NCBI GenBank assembly: GCA_920105625.2
Contig: OV050031.1
Location: 43,646,925 to 43,710,924, forward strand
Direction: 5' to 3'
DNA: 64,000 nucleotides
Source: Clusia tigrina
Taxonomy: Eukaryota; Arthropoda; Insecta; Diptera; Clusiidae
The first letter of the stretch is position 1. The number at the start of each line of letters is the position of its first letter. The notes under the pieces were generated by a model. The model was not told the origin of the DNA, made no database searches, and saw only the letters and a program-made list of their open reading frames with translations. Shown here piece by piece: positions 9,806 through 22,777 of the stretch. The translations under genes and the position numbers were made by a program.

Positions 9806-9951
9806 ACATTTTTATGCAGCACTGTGGAATTCAGAAACTGAATGAGTTTTTTTCGTAATTTTTCTACAGTTCCTGAAGGATCTAAACCGAATTCGGTACT
9901 GTAGGTTACCAGTTTGTCCTTTCGAAGGATGTTTACCAAACTCGTCACCAT
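9796..9951 (-). pseudogene. truncated Gag N-terminus, cassette 3 (one codon shorter)
   Basis: 51 codons, open. The Lys at position 3 of type I is deleted in frame. The conserved Trp is Leu in this copy, unlike cassettes 6, 8 and 10. R-K replaces R-R in the second helix, as in all type II copies. Confidence 0.7.
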
Positions 9952-10473
9952 CCTGTTTAGACGATGTTCCCCAGGCGATGAAAGCCGAGGGATTTTCCTT
10001 GTACCTTTTCGTTTTGTTGTCTCAGGTCCCTGCTCGGGCGCCACTGTAATAAACTTTTCCGAGCCGGGGTAAAGCTCAGGTATGTACAGGGTTCGTCTAC
10101 GGAAATAAGTCCTTGCCGTGGAGTGAGCGTGTCCCTGTGAGACTATTTAAGCCTCAGTCTCCTGTGGAGTTGGTTGATTCTATTTCGTTGTCCTTATTAA
10201 GATTTCAACGGCTATTGGTCTTTGCAATTGTTCTTTGTTTGATGTTTCGATTTCTTATTACTACTTTGAACGCGTGTTACTCCAAACTCTGAAAGATTCT
10301 CAATCACTATTTAACCCCCTGAATGTTTAACGTAATTGACAATTGGTTTGATACAAAAAGAAGAATAAAAAACGAATCAAAATCTGACTCGCTTACTTTG
10401 ATTTATATTATATTTTGAACAATCAAGACTTTGTGTGGGTGAAATTTGTCAGTGGACAAATTTCATCTTCACC
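9806..10473 (-). mobile_element. cassette 3: truncated LTR retrotransposon, type II
   Basis: LTR 10458-10045, PBS 10043-10026 intact, Gag start from 9951, reversed satellite 10474-10712. It defines type II: a 3-bp deletion that removes one Lys codon after the Met-Val start, CGATTTCTTATTAC in the LTR where others have CGATTTGTTATTAC, and TAAAGCAATTTT in the reversed satellite. Confidence 0.9.
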
Positions 10474-10712
10474 ATTTTCAATGGCAATGCAATATAATTG
10501 TAATTAGCATTAAAATTTTCAATGGTAATGCAATTTAATTGTAATTAGCATTGGAATTGTCAATGGTAATGTAAAGCAATTTTAATTGGCATTGGAAATT
10601 TCAATGGTATTGCAATTGAATTTGAATTTGCATTGAAATTTTCAATGGTAATTGTTTTAATTTAATTAGCATAGATATCATCATGGCAATGCAAATTCAT
10701 TTTAGTTAATAT

Positions 10713-13700
10713 CATTGAAAATTTCAATGCAAATTAAAATTCAATTGCATTACCATTGAAAATTCCAATGCCAATTAAAATTGCATTGCATTACAATTGA
10801 AAATTTCAATGTAAATTAAAATTCAATTGCATTACCATTGAGATTTCCAATGCTAATTACAATTAAATTATATTACCATTAAAAAATTTAAAGCAAATTA
10901 AAATTGAATTGCATTACCATTGAAAATTCCAATGTTAATTAAAATTCAATTGCATTACCATTGAAAATTCCAATGCTAATTAAATTTAAATTGCATTACC
11001 ATTGACAATTCCTATGACAATTAAAATAAAATTGCTTTACCAAAAACAATTCCAATGCTAATTATAATTAAATTGCATTACCATTAAAAATTCCAATTCC
11101 AATTAAAATTAAGTTGCATTAACATTGACAATTTCAATGCCAATTGAAATTAAATTGCACAACCATTGATTCGAATGCCAATTAAAATTAAATTAAGATA
11201 TCTTCGAAAATTACAATGCCAATTATAATTAAATTGCAATACAATTGAAAATTCCAATGCTAATTAAAGTTCAACTGCATTACCATTGAAAATTCCAATG
11301 ACAATTAAAATTAAATTGCATTATCTGCGAAAATTCCAATGCCAATTAAATTGAAATACATTTGAAAATTCCAATGCTAATTAAAGTTAAATTGCGTTAC
11401 CATTGAATATTCCAATGCTACTTAAATTAAATTGCATTAATATTAAAAATTTTAAATTCTAATTTTAATTAAATTGCACTACCGTTAAACATTTTACTGC
11501 TAAACAAAATGAAATTGCATTATCATTGAAAATACCAATGCTAATTAAAATTAAAGTGCATTACCATTGAAATTTCGAATGCTTATCACAATTAAATTGC
11601 ATTTGCATTGACAATTCCAATGACAATTCAAATTAAATTGTATTACCATTGAAAAATTCAAAGGAAATGAAAATTTAATTGCATTACCATTGAAAATTCC
11701 AATGCTAATTAAAATTAAATTGCATTACCATTGAAAATTTCAATGCAAATTAAAATTCAATTGCATTACCAGTGACAATTCCAATGTCAATTAAAATTAA
11801 ATTCAACTACCATTGACAATTTTAATGCTAATTAAAATAAAATTGCATTTTCATTGAAAATATCAATGCTAACTAAAGTAAATTGCGTTACCATTGAAAA
11901 TTTCAATGCTACTTATATTAGTTCGCATTACTATTGACAATTCCAATGCTAATTAAAATTAAATCGCTTTACGATTGAAAATGTTAATGCTAATTTCAAT
12001 TAAATTTCATTACAACTGAAAATTTTCATGCTAATTAAAATAAAATTGCTCTACCAGAGAAAATTAAGTTAAATTGCATTACCATTGACAATTCCAATAC
12101 CAATTCAAATTAAAATACATTATCATTGAGAATTCCATTGATAATTACAATTAATTTGCATTTCCATTGAAATTCCAATGTTAATTAAAATTCAATTGCA
12201 TTACCATTGAAAATTCCAATGCTAATTAAATTTAAATTGCATTACCATTGACAATTCCTATGACAATTAAAATGAAATTGCTTTACCATAAACAACTCCA
12301 ATGCTAATTACAATTAAATTGCATTACCATTAAAAATTCCACTTCCAATTAAAATTAAGTTGCATTAACATTTACAATTTCAATGCCAATTGAAATTAAA
12401 TTGCACAACCATTGATTCCAATGCCAATTAAAACTAAATTAGAAATCTTCGAAAATTACAATGCCAATTATAATTAAATTGAAAATTCCAATGGTAATTA
12501 AAGTTCAACTGCATTACCATTGAAAATTCCAATGATAATTAAAATTAAATTGCATTATCTGCGACAATTCCAATGCCAATTAAATTGCAATACATTTGAA
12601 AATTACAATGCTAATTAAAGTTAGATTGCATTACCATTGACAGTTCCGATGCCAATTAAAATTAAATTAAATTGCATTACCATAGATAATTTCAATGCCA
12701 ATTAAAATAAAATTGCATTGCCATTGAAAATTCCAATGCTAATTACAATTAATCTTTATTACCATTGACAATTCCAATGCTAATGAAAGTGAAAATGCAA
12801 TTTAATTTTAATTTCATCACCATTGACAATTCCAATGCCAATTAAATTTAAATTGCATTACCATTGAAAGTTCCAATGCCAATTAAAGTTAAATTGCGTA
12901 ACCAATGAAATTAAAATTAAATTGCATTTCCATTGAAAATTGCTAAGCAAATTACAATTAATTTGAATTACCATTGATATATCCAATGTCTATTAAAATT
13001 CAATTGCATTACCATTGAAAATTCCAACGCCCATTAAAATCAAATTGCGTCACCATTGAAAATGCGAATGCTAATTAAAATAAATTGCATTACCATTGAA
13101 ATTTCCAATGCTAATTACAATTAAATTATATTACCATTAAAAAATTTAAAGCAAATTAATATTAAATTGCATTACCATTGAAAATTCTAATGTTAATTAA
13201 AATTCAATTGCATTACGATTGAAAATTCCAATGCTAATTAAAGTTAAATTGCATTACCATTGACAGTTCCTATGCCAATTATAATTAAATTAAATTGCAT
13301 TACCAGAGATAATTACATTGCCAATTAAAATAAAATTGCATTGCCATTGAAAATTCCAATGCTAATTACAATTAAATTTCATTACCATTGACAATTCCAA
13401 TGCTAATTAAAGTGAAAATGCAATTTAATTTTAATTTCATTACCATTGACAATTCCAATGCCAATTAAAATCAAATTGCATTACCATTGAAAGTTCCAAT
13501 GCCAATTAAAATTAAATTGCATTACCATTGAAAATTTCAATGCAAATAAAAATTCAATTGCATTACCATTGACAATTCCAATGTCAATTAAAATTAAATT
13601 GCACTACAATTGACAACTTTAATGCCAATTAAAATAAAATTGCATTTTCATTGAAAATATCAATGCTAACTAAAGTAAATTGCGTTACCATTGAAAATTT

Positions 13701-13816
13701 CAATGCTACTTATATTAATTCGCATTACCATTGACAATTCCCGTGCTAATTAAAATAAAATTGAGTTACCATTGACAATTCCAATGCTAATTAAAATTAA
13801 ATTGCATTACCATTGA
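10713..13816 (+). repeat. forward satellite between cassettes 3 and 4 (~76 monomers)
   Basis: No gene. Up to about 12,945 it matches the sequence after cassette 6; from about 12,952 it matches 971 onward. The switch lies at a shared AAGCAAATTA, so this is the junction of the 11.98-kb tandem duplication. Confidence 0.9.
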
Positions 13817-13965
13817 ACATTTTTATGCAGCACTGTGGAATTCAGAAACTGAATGAGTTTTCTTCGTAATTTTTCTACAGTTCCTGAAGGATCTAAACCG
13901 AATTCGGTACTGTAGGTTACCAGTTTGTCCTTTCGAAGGATGTGTACCCAACTCGTCTTCACCAT
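13807..13965 (-). pseudogene. truncated Gag N-terminus, cassette 4
   Basis: 52 codons, open; position 8 is His here (Tyr in copy 1, Asn in copy 2). Stop in satellite. Confidence 0.7.
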
Positions 13966-14487
13966 CCTGTTTAGACGATGTTCCCCATGCGATGAAAGCC
14001 GAGGGATTTTCCTTGTACCTTTTCGTTTTGTTGTCTCAGGTCCCTGCTCGGGCGCCACTGTAATAAACTTTTCCGAGCCGGGGTAAAGCTCAGGTATGTG
14101 CAGGGTTCGTCTACGGAAATAAGTCCTTGCCGTGGAGTGAGCGTGTCCCTGTGAGACTATTTAAGCCTCAGTCTCCTGTGGAGTTGGTTGATTCTATTTC
14201 GTTGTCCTTATTAAGATTTCAACGGCTATTGGTCTTTGCAATTGTTCTTTGTTTGATGTTTCGATTTGTTATTACTACTTTGAACGCGTGTTACTCCAAA
14301 CTCTGAAAGATTCTCAATCACTATTTAACCCCCTGAATGTTTAACGTGATTGACAATTGGTTTGATACAAAAAGAAGAATAAAAAACGAATCAAAATCTG
14401 ACTCGCTTACTTTGATTTATATTATATTTTGAACAATCAAGACTTTGTGTGGGTGAAATTTGTCAGTGGACAAATTTCATCTTCACC
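13817..14487 (-). mobile_element. cassette 4: truncated LTR retrotransposon, type I
   Basis: LTR 14472-14059, PBS 14057-14040 intact, Gag start from 13965, reversed satellite 14488-14726. Counterpart of cassette 1, with which it shares CCCATGCGATG in the leader. The LTR has GTATGTGCAGGG where others have GTATGTACAGGG. Confidence 0.9.
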
Positions 14488-14726
14488 ATTTTCAATGGCA
14501 ATGCAATATAATTGTAATTAGCATTAAAATTTTCAATGGTAATGGAATTTAATTGTAATTAGCATTGGAATTGTCAATGGTAATGTAATGCAATTTTAAT
14601 TGGCATTGGAAATTTCAATGGTATTGCAATTGAATTTGAATTTGCATTGAAATTTCCAATGGTAATTGTTTTAATTTAATTAGCATAGATATCATCATGG
14701 CAATGCAAATTCATTTTAGTTAATAT

Positions 14727-17700
14727 CATTGAAAATTTCAATGCAAATTAAAATTCAATTGCATTACCATTGAAAATTCCAATGCCAATTAAAATTGCAT
14801 TGCATTACAATTGAAAATTTCAATGTAAATTAAAATTCAATTGCATTACCATTGAGATTTCCAATGCTAATTACAATTAAATTATATTACCATTAACAAA
14901 TTTAAAGCAAAATAAAATTGAATTGCATTACCATTGAAAATTCCAATGTTAATTAAAATTCAATTGCATTACCATTGAAAATTCCAATGCTAATTAAATT
15001 TAAATTGCATTACCATTGACAATTCCTATGACAATTAAAATAAAATTGCTTTACCAAAAACAATTCCAATGCTAATTACAATTAAATTGCGTTACCATTT
15101 CATTCATTCCAATTCCAATTAAAATTAAGTTGCATTAACATTGACAATTTCAATGCCAATTGAAATTAAATTGCACAACCATTGATTCGAATGCCAATTA
15201 AAATTAAATTAAGATATCTTCGAAAATTACAATGCCAATTATAATTAAATTGCAATACAATTGAAAATTCCAATGCTACTTAAAGTTCAACTGCATTACC
15301 ATTGAAAATTCCAATGACAATTAAAATTAAATTGCATTATCTGCGAATATTCCAATGCCAATTAAAGTGAAATACATTTGAAAATTCCAATGCTAATTAA
15401 AGTTAAATTGCATTACCATTGAATATTCCAATGCTACTTAAATTAAATTGCATTACTATTAAAAATTTTAAATTCTAATTTTAATTAAATTGCACTACCG
15501 TTAAACATTTTACTGCTAAACAAAATGAAATTGCATTACCATTGAAAATACCAATGCTAATTAAAATTAAAGTGCATTACCATTGAAATTTCGAATGCTT
15601 ATCACTATTAAATTGCATTTGCATTGACAATTCCAATGACAATTCAAATTAAATTGTATTACCATTGAAAAATTCAAAGGAAATGAAAATTTAATTGCAT
15701 TACCATTGAAAATTCCAATGGTAATTAAAATTAAATTGCATTACCATTGAAAATTTCAATGCAAATTAAAATTCAATTGCATTACCAGTGACAATTCCAA
15801 TGTCAATTAAAATTAAATTGCACTACCATTGACAATTTTAATGCTAATTAAAATAAATTTGCATTTTCATTGAAAATATCAATGCTAACTAAAGTAAATT
15901 GCGTTACCATTGAAAATTTCAATGCTACTTATATTAATTCGCATTACTATTGACAATTCCAATGCTAATTAAAATTAAATCGCTTTACGATTGAAAATGT
16001 TAATGCTAATTTCAATTAAATTTCATTACAACTGAAAATTTTCATGCTAATTAAAATAAAATTGCTCTACCATAGAAAATTAAGTTAAATTGCATTACCA
16101 TTGACAATTCCAATGCTTATCACAACTAAATTGCATTTCCATTGACAATTCCAATAACAATTCAAATTAAATTGTATTACCATTGAAAAATTCAAAGGAA
16201 ATGAAAATTTAATTGCATTACCATTGAAAATTCCTATGCTAATTAGAACGCAATTGCTTTACCAGTGAAAATTGTAATGCTCATTACAATTAAATTGCAG
16301 TACCACTGAAAATTTCAATACAAATGAAAATAAAATTGCATTACCATTGACAATTCCAATGCTAATTAAATTTAAATTGTATTACCATTGAAAATTGAAA
16401 TACAACTTACAATTCAATTGGAATACCATTGAAAATTCCAATGCCAACTAAAATTAAATTTCATTACTATTGAAAATTTTTATTTCTAATTACAATTAAT
16501 ATGAATTACCATTAAAAAATTGTATGCTAATTAACATTAAATTGCATTAGCATTGAAAATTCCAATGCTAATTTAAATTAAAATGCATTACCATTGAATA
16601 TTCAATTACCAATTAAAATTAAATTGCATTACAATCGAAAACTCCATTGCTAACTAAAGTTAAATTGCATTACCATTGACAATTCCAATGCCAATTAGAA
16701 TAAAATTGCATTACCATTGACAATTTCAATACAAATTAAAATTGAGATGCATTGCCATTAAAAATTCCAATGCCAGTTAAAATTAAATGGCATTTTAATT
16801 TGAAATTCCAACGCCAATGGAACTTCCAATGCTAATTTAAACTGAATTGTATTACCATTGAAAATTCCCATGCTAATTACAATTAATGGCATAACCATCG
16901 ACAATTCCAATGCCTATTAAAATTAAATTGCAAAATCATGGAAAGTTCCAATGCCAATTAATATTAAATTGCAATACCTTCGAAAATTCCAATGCCAATT
17001 AAAATTAAATGCAATACAAATAAAAATTCCAATGCTAATTAAAGCCAAATTGCATCACCATTGAAAATTCCAATGCTTATTAAAATTAAATTGCATTACT
17101 ATTGAAAATTTTAATTTCTAATTACAATTAAATGGCACTACCATTCAAAGATTTAATGCTAATTAAAATTAAATTGCATTTACATTGACAATTCCAATGC
17201 CAATTTAAACTAAATTGTATTACCATTGAAAATTCCCATGCTAATTACAATTAATGGCATAACCATTGACAATTCCAATGCCTATTAAAATTAAATTGCA
17301 AAATCATAGAAAGTTCCAATGCCAATTAATATTAAATTGCAATACCTTCGAAAATTCCAATGCCAATTAAAATTAAATGCAATACAAATAAAAATTCCAA
17401 TGCTAATTAAAGCCAAATTGCATCACCATTGAAAATTCCAATGCCTATTAAAAATAAATTGCATTACTATTAAAAATTTTAATTTCTAATTACAATTAAA
17501 TGGCACTACCATTCAAAGATTTAATGCTAATTAAAATTAAATTGCATTTACATTGACAATTCCAATGCCAGTTAAAATAAAGTTGAATTATCATTGACAA
17601 TTTCAATGTTAATTGAAATTGAATTGCATTGCCATTGAAAATTTCAATGCTAATTACAATTAATTTGAATTACCATTGATATATCCAATGTCTATTAAAA

Positions 17701-18518
17701 TTCAATTGCATTACAATTGAAAATTCCAACGCCCATTAAAATTAAATTGCGTCAAAATTGAAAATGCCAATGCTAATTAAAATAAATTGCATTACCATTG
17801 AAATTTCCAATGCTAATTACAATTAAATTATATTACCATTAAAAAATTTAAAGCAAATTAATATTAAATTGCATTACCATTGAAAATTCCAATGTTAATT
17901 AAAATTCAATTGCATTACGATTGAAAATTCCAATGCTAATTAAAGTTAAATTGCATTACCATTGACAGTTCCTATGCCAATTATAATTAAATTAAATTGC
18001 ATTACCAGAGATAATTACATTGCCAATTAAAATAAAATTGCATTGCCATTGAAAATTCCAATGCTAATTACAATTAAATTTTATTACCATTGACAATTCC
18101 AATGCTAATTAAAGTGAAAATGCAATTTAATTTTAATTTCATTACCATTGACAATTCCAATGCCAATTAAAATCAAATTGCATTACCATTGAAAGTTCCA
18201 ATGCCAATTAAAATTAAATTGCATTACCATTGAAAATTTCAATGCAAATAAAAATTCAATTGCATTACCATTGACAATTCCAATGTCAATTAAAATTAAA
18301 TTGCACTACCATTGACAACTTTAATGCCAATTAAAATAAAATTGCATTTTCATTGAAAATATCAATGCTAACTAAAGTAAATTGCGTTACCATTGAAAAT
18401 TTCAACGCTACTTATATTAATTCGCATTACCATTGACAATTCCCATGCTAATTAAAATAAAATTGAGTTACCATTGACAATTCCAATGCTAATTAAAATT
18501 AAATTGCATTACCATTGA
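14727..18518 (+). repeat. forward satellite between cassettes 4 and 5 (~92 monomers)
   Basis: No gene. Parallel to 2745-6534 with an offset of about 11,982-11,984 bp; the phrase at 4700 recurs at 16,684 and the 368-bp double block follows (near 16,835 and 17,203). One small local change: TTTCATTCATTCC near 15,100 replaces the usual TTAAAAATTCC. Confidence 0.9.
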
Positions 18519-18667
18519 ACATTTTTATGCAGCACTGTGGAATTCAGAAACTGAATGAGTTTTCTTCGTAATTTTTCTACAGTTCCTGAAGGATCTAAAC
18601 CGAATTCGGTACTGTAGGTTACCAGTTTGTCCTTTCGAAGGATGTTTACCCAACTCGTCTTCACCAT
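18509..18667 (-). pseudogene. truncated Gag N-terminus, cassette 5
   Basis: 52 codons, open; Asn at position 8, and the E-F-G-L motif is intact, unlike its counterpart in cassette 2. Confidence 0.7.
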
Positions 18668-19189
18668 CCTGTTTAGACGATGTTCCCCAGGCGATGAAAG
18701 CCGAGGGATTTTCCTTGTACCTTTTCGTTTTGTTGTCTCAGGTCCCTGCTCGGGCGCCACTGTAATAAACTTTTCCGAGCCGGGGTAAAGCTCAGGTATG
18801 TACAGGGTTCGTCTACGGAAATAAGTCCTTGCCGTGGAGTGAGCGTGTCCCTGTGAGACTATTTAAGCCTCAGTCTCCTGTGGAGTTGGTTGATTCTATT
18901 TCGTTGTCCTTATTAAGATTTCAACGGCAATTGGTCTTTGCAATTGTTCTTTGTTTGATGTTTCGATTTGTTATTACTACTTTGAACGCGTGTTACTCCA
19001 AACTCTGAAAGATTCTCAATCACTATTTAACCCCCTGAATGTTTAACGTGATTGACAATTGCTTTGATACAAAAAGAAGAATAAAAAACGAATCAAAATC
19101 TGACTCGCTTACTTTGATTTATATTATATTTTGAACAATCAAGACTTTGTGTGGGTGAAATTTGTCAGTGGACAAATTTCATCTTCACC
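18519..19189 (-). mobile_element. cassette 5: truncated LTR retrotransposon, type I
   Basis: LTR 19174-18761, PBS 18759-18742 intact, Gag start from 18667, reversed satellite 19190-19428. Counterpart of cassette 2; followed, like it, by the perfect 16-bp palindrome. Confidence 0.9.
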
Positions 19190-19428
19190 ATTTTCAATGG
19201 CAATGCAATATAATTGTAATTAGCATTAAAATTTTCAATGGTAATGCAATTTAATTGTAATTAGCATTGGAATTGTCAATGGTAATGTAATGCAATTTTA
19301 ATTGGCATTGGAAATTTCAATGGTATTGCAATTCAATTTGAATTTGCATTGAAATTTTCAATGGTAATTGTTTTAATTTAATTAGCATAGATATCATCAT
19401 GGCAATGCAAATTCATTTTAGTTAATAT

Positions 19429-21870
19429 CATTGAAATTTCAATGCAAATTAAAATTCAATTGCATTACCATTGAAAATTCCAATGCCAATTAAAATTGCA
19501 TTGCATTACAATTGAAAATTTCAATGTAAATTAAAATTCAATTGCATTACCATTGAGATTTCCAATGCTAATTACAATTAAATTATATTACCATTAAAAA
19601 ATTTAAAGCAAATTAAAATTGAATTGCATTACCATTGAAAATTCCAATGTCAATTAAAATTCAATTGCATTACCATTGAAAATGCCAATGCTAATTAAAT
19701 TTAAATTGCATTACCATTGGCAATTCCTATGACAATTAAAATAAAATTGCTTTACCATAAACAACTCCAATGACAATTCAAATTAAATTGTATTACCATT
19801 GAAAAATTCAAAGGAAATGAAAATTTAATTGCATTACCATTGAAAATTCCAATGTTAATTAGAACGCAATTGCTTTACCATTGAAAATTGTAATGCTCAT
19901 TACAATTAAATTGCAGTACCACTGAAAATTTCAATACAAATGAAAATAAAATTGCATTACCACTGACAATTCCAATGCTAATTAAATTTAAATTGTATTA
20001 CCATTGAAAATTGAAATACAACTTACAATTCAATTGGAATACCATTGAAAATTCCAATGCCAACTAAAATTAAATTTCATTACTATTGAAAATTTTAATT
20101 TCTAATTACAATTAATATGAATTACCATTAAAAATTTGTAGGCTTATTAACATTAAATTGCATTAGCATTGAAAATTCCAACGCTAATTTAAATTAAAAT
20201 GCATTACCATTGAATATTCAATTACCAATTAAAATTAAATTGCATTTCAATCGAAAACTCCATTGCTAACTAAAGTTAAATTGCATTACCATTGACAATT
20301 CCAATGCCAATTAGAATAAAATTGCATTACCATTGACAATTTCAATACAAATTAAAATTGAGATGCATTGCCATTAAAAATTCCAATGCCAGTTAAAATT
20401 AAATGGTATTTTAATTTGAAATTCCAACTCCAATGAAAATTAAATTGCATTTCCTTTGAAAATTCCAATACCAATTAAAGTAATTTTTATTACCGTTGAA
20501 AATTGCAATGCCAATTAAAATTAAATTGCATTAACATTGAAAATTCCAATGCCAATTTAAACTAAATTGTATTACCATTGAAAATTCCCATGCTAATTAC
20601 AATTAATGGCATAACCATTGACAATTCCAATGCCTATTAAAATTAAATTGCAAAATCATGGAAAGTTCCAATGCCAATTAATATTAAATGGCAATACCTT
20701 CGAAAATTCCAATGCCAATTAAAATTAAATGCAATACAAATAAAAATTCCAATGCTAATTAAAGCCAAATTGCATCACCATTGAAAATTCAAATGCCTAT
20801 TAAAATTAAATTGCATTACTATTGAAAATTTTAATTTCTAATTACAATTAAATGGCGCTACCATTCAAAGATTTAATGCTAATTAAAATTAAATTGCATT
20901 TACATTGACAATTCCAATGCCAGTTAAAATAAAGTTGAATTATCATTGACAATTTCAATGTTAATTAAAATTGAATTGCATTGCCATTGAAAATTTCAAT
21001 ACTAATTACAATTAATTTGAATTACCATCGATATATCCAATGTCTATTAAAATTCAATTGCATTACCATTGAAAATTCCAACGCCCATTAAAATTAAATT
21101 GCGTCACCATTGAAAATGCCAATGCTAATTAAAATAAATTGCATTACCATTGAAATTTCCAATGCTAATTACAATTAAATTATATTACCATTAAAAAATT
21201 TAAAGCAAATTAATATTAAATTGCATTACCATTGAAAATTCCAATGTTAATTAAAATTCAATTGCATTACGATTGAAAATTCCAATGCTAATTAAAGTTA
21301 AATTGCATTACCATTGACAGTTCCTATGCCAATTATAATTAAATTAAATTGCATTACCAGAGATAATTACATTGCCAATTAAAATAAAATTGCATTGCCA
21401 TTGAAAATTCCAATGCTAATTACAATTAAATTTTATTACCATTGACAATTCCAATGCTAATTAAAGTGAAAATGCAATTTAATTTTAATTTCATTACCAT
21501 TGACAATTCCAATGCAAATTAAAATCAAATTGCATTACCATTGAAAGTTCCAATGCCAATTAAAATTAAATTGCATTACCATTGAAAATTTCAATGCAAA
21601 TAAAAATTCAATTGCATTACCATTGACAATTCCAATGTCAATTAAAATTAAATTGCACTACCATTGACAACTTTAATGCCAATTAAAATAAAATTGCATT
21701 TTCATTGAAAATATCAATGCTAACTAAAGTAAATTGCGTTACCATTGAAAATTTCAATTCTACCTATATTAATTCGCATTACCATTGACAATTCCCATGC
21801 TAATTAAAATAAAATTGAGTTACCATTGAAAATTCCAATGCTAATTAAAATTAAATTGCATTACCATTGA
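19429..21870 (+). repeat. forward satellite between cassettes 5 and 6 (~60 monomers)
   Basis: No gene. Parallel to 7445-9805, including the same deletion junction near 19,768, so that deletion predates the 11.98-kb duplication. It keeps the two monomers lost before cassette 3. Confidence 0.9.
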
Positions 21871-22016
21871 ACATTTTTATGCAGCACTGTGGAATTCAGA
21901 AACTGAATGAGTTTTTTTCGTAATTTTTCTACAGTTCCTGAAGGATCTAAACCGAATTCGGTACTGTAGGTTACCAGTTTGTCCTTTCGAAGGATGTTTA
22001 CCCAACTCGTCACCAT
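21861..22016 (-). pseudogene. truncated Gag N-terminus, cassette 6
   Basis: 51 codons, open, in-frame Lys deletion; Trp retained. Same protein as cassette 8. Confidence 0.7.
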
Positions 22017-22538
22017 CCTGTTTAGACGATGTTCCCCAGGCGATGAAAGCCGAGGGATTTTCCTTGTACCTTTTCGTTTTGTTGTCTCAGGTCCCTGCTC
22101 GGGCGCCACTGTAATAAACTTTTCCGAGCTGGGGTAAAGCTCAGGTATGTACAGGGTTCGTCTACGGAAATAAGTCCTTGCCGTGGAGTGAGCGTGTCCC
22201 TGTGAGACTATTTAAGCCTCAGTCTCCTGTGGAGTTGGTTGATTCTATTTCGTTGTCCTTATTAAGATTTCAACGGCTATTGGTCTTTGCAATTGTTCTT
22301 TGTTTGATGTTTCGATTTCTTATTACTACTTTGAACGCGTGTTACTCCAAACTCTGAAAGATTCTCAATCACTATTTAACCCCCTGAATGTTTAACGTGA
22401 TTGACAATTGGTTTGATACAAAAAGAAGAATAAAAAACGAATCAAAATCTGACTCGCTTACTTTGATTTATATTATATTTTGAACAATCAAGACTTTGTG
22501 TGGGTGAAATTTGTCAGTGGACAAATTTCATCTTCACC
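21871..22538 (-). mobile_element. cassette 6: truncated LTR retrotransposon, type II
   Basis: LTR 22523-22110, PBS 22108-22091 intact, Gag start from 22016, reversed satellite 22539-22777. It shares CCGAGCTGGGG near the LTR 3' end with cassettes 8 and 10, where cassette 3 has CCGAGCCGGGG, so 6, 8 and 10 form one lineage. Confidence 0.9.
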
Positions 22539-22777
22539 ATTTTCAATGGCAATGCAATATAATTGTAATTAGCATTAAAATTTTCAATGGTAATGCAATT
22601 TAATTGTAATTAGCATTGGAATTGTCAATGGTAATGTAAAGCAATTTTAATTGGCATTGGAAATTTCAATGGTATTGCAATTGAATTTGAATTTGCATTG
22701 AAATTTTCAATGGTAATTGTTTTAATTTAATTAGCATAGATATCATCATGGCAATGCAAATTCATTTTAGTTAATAT

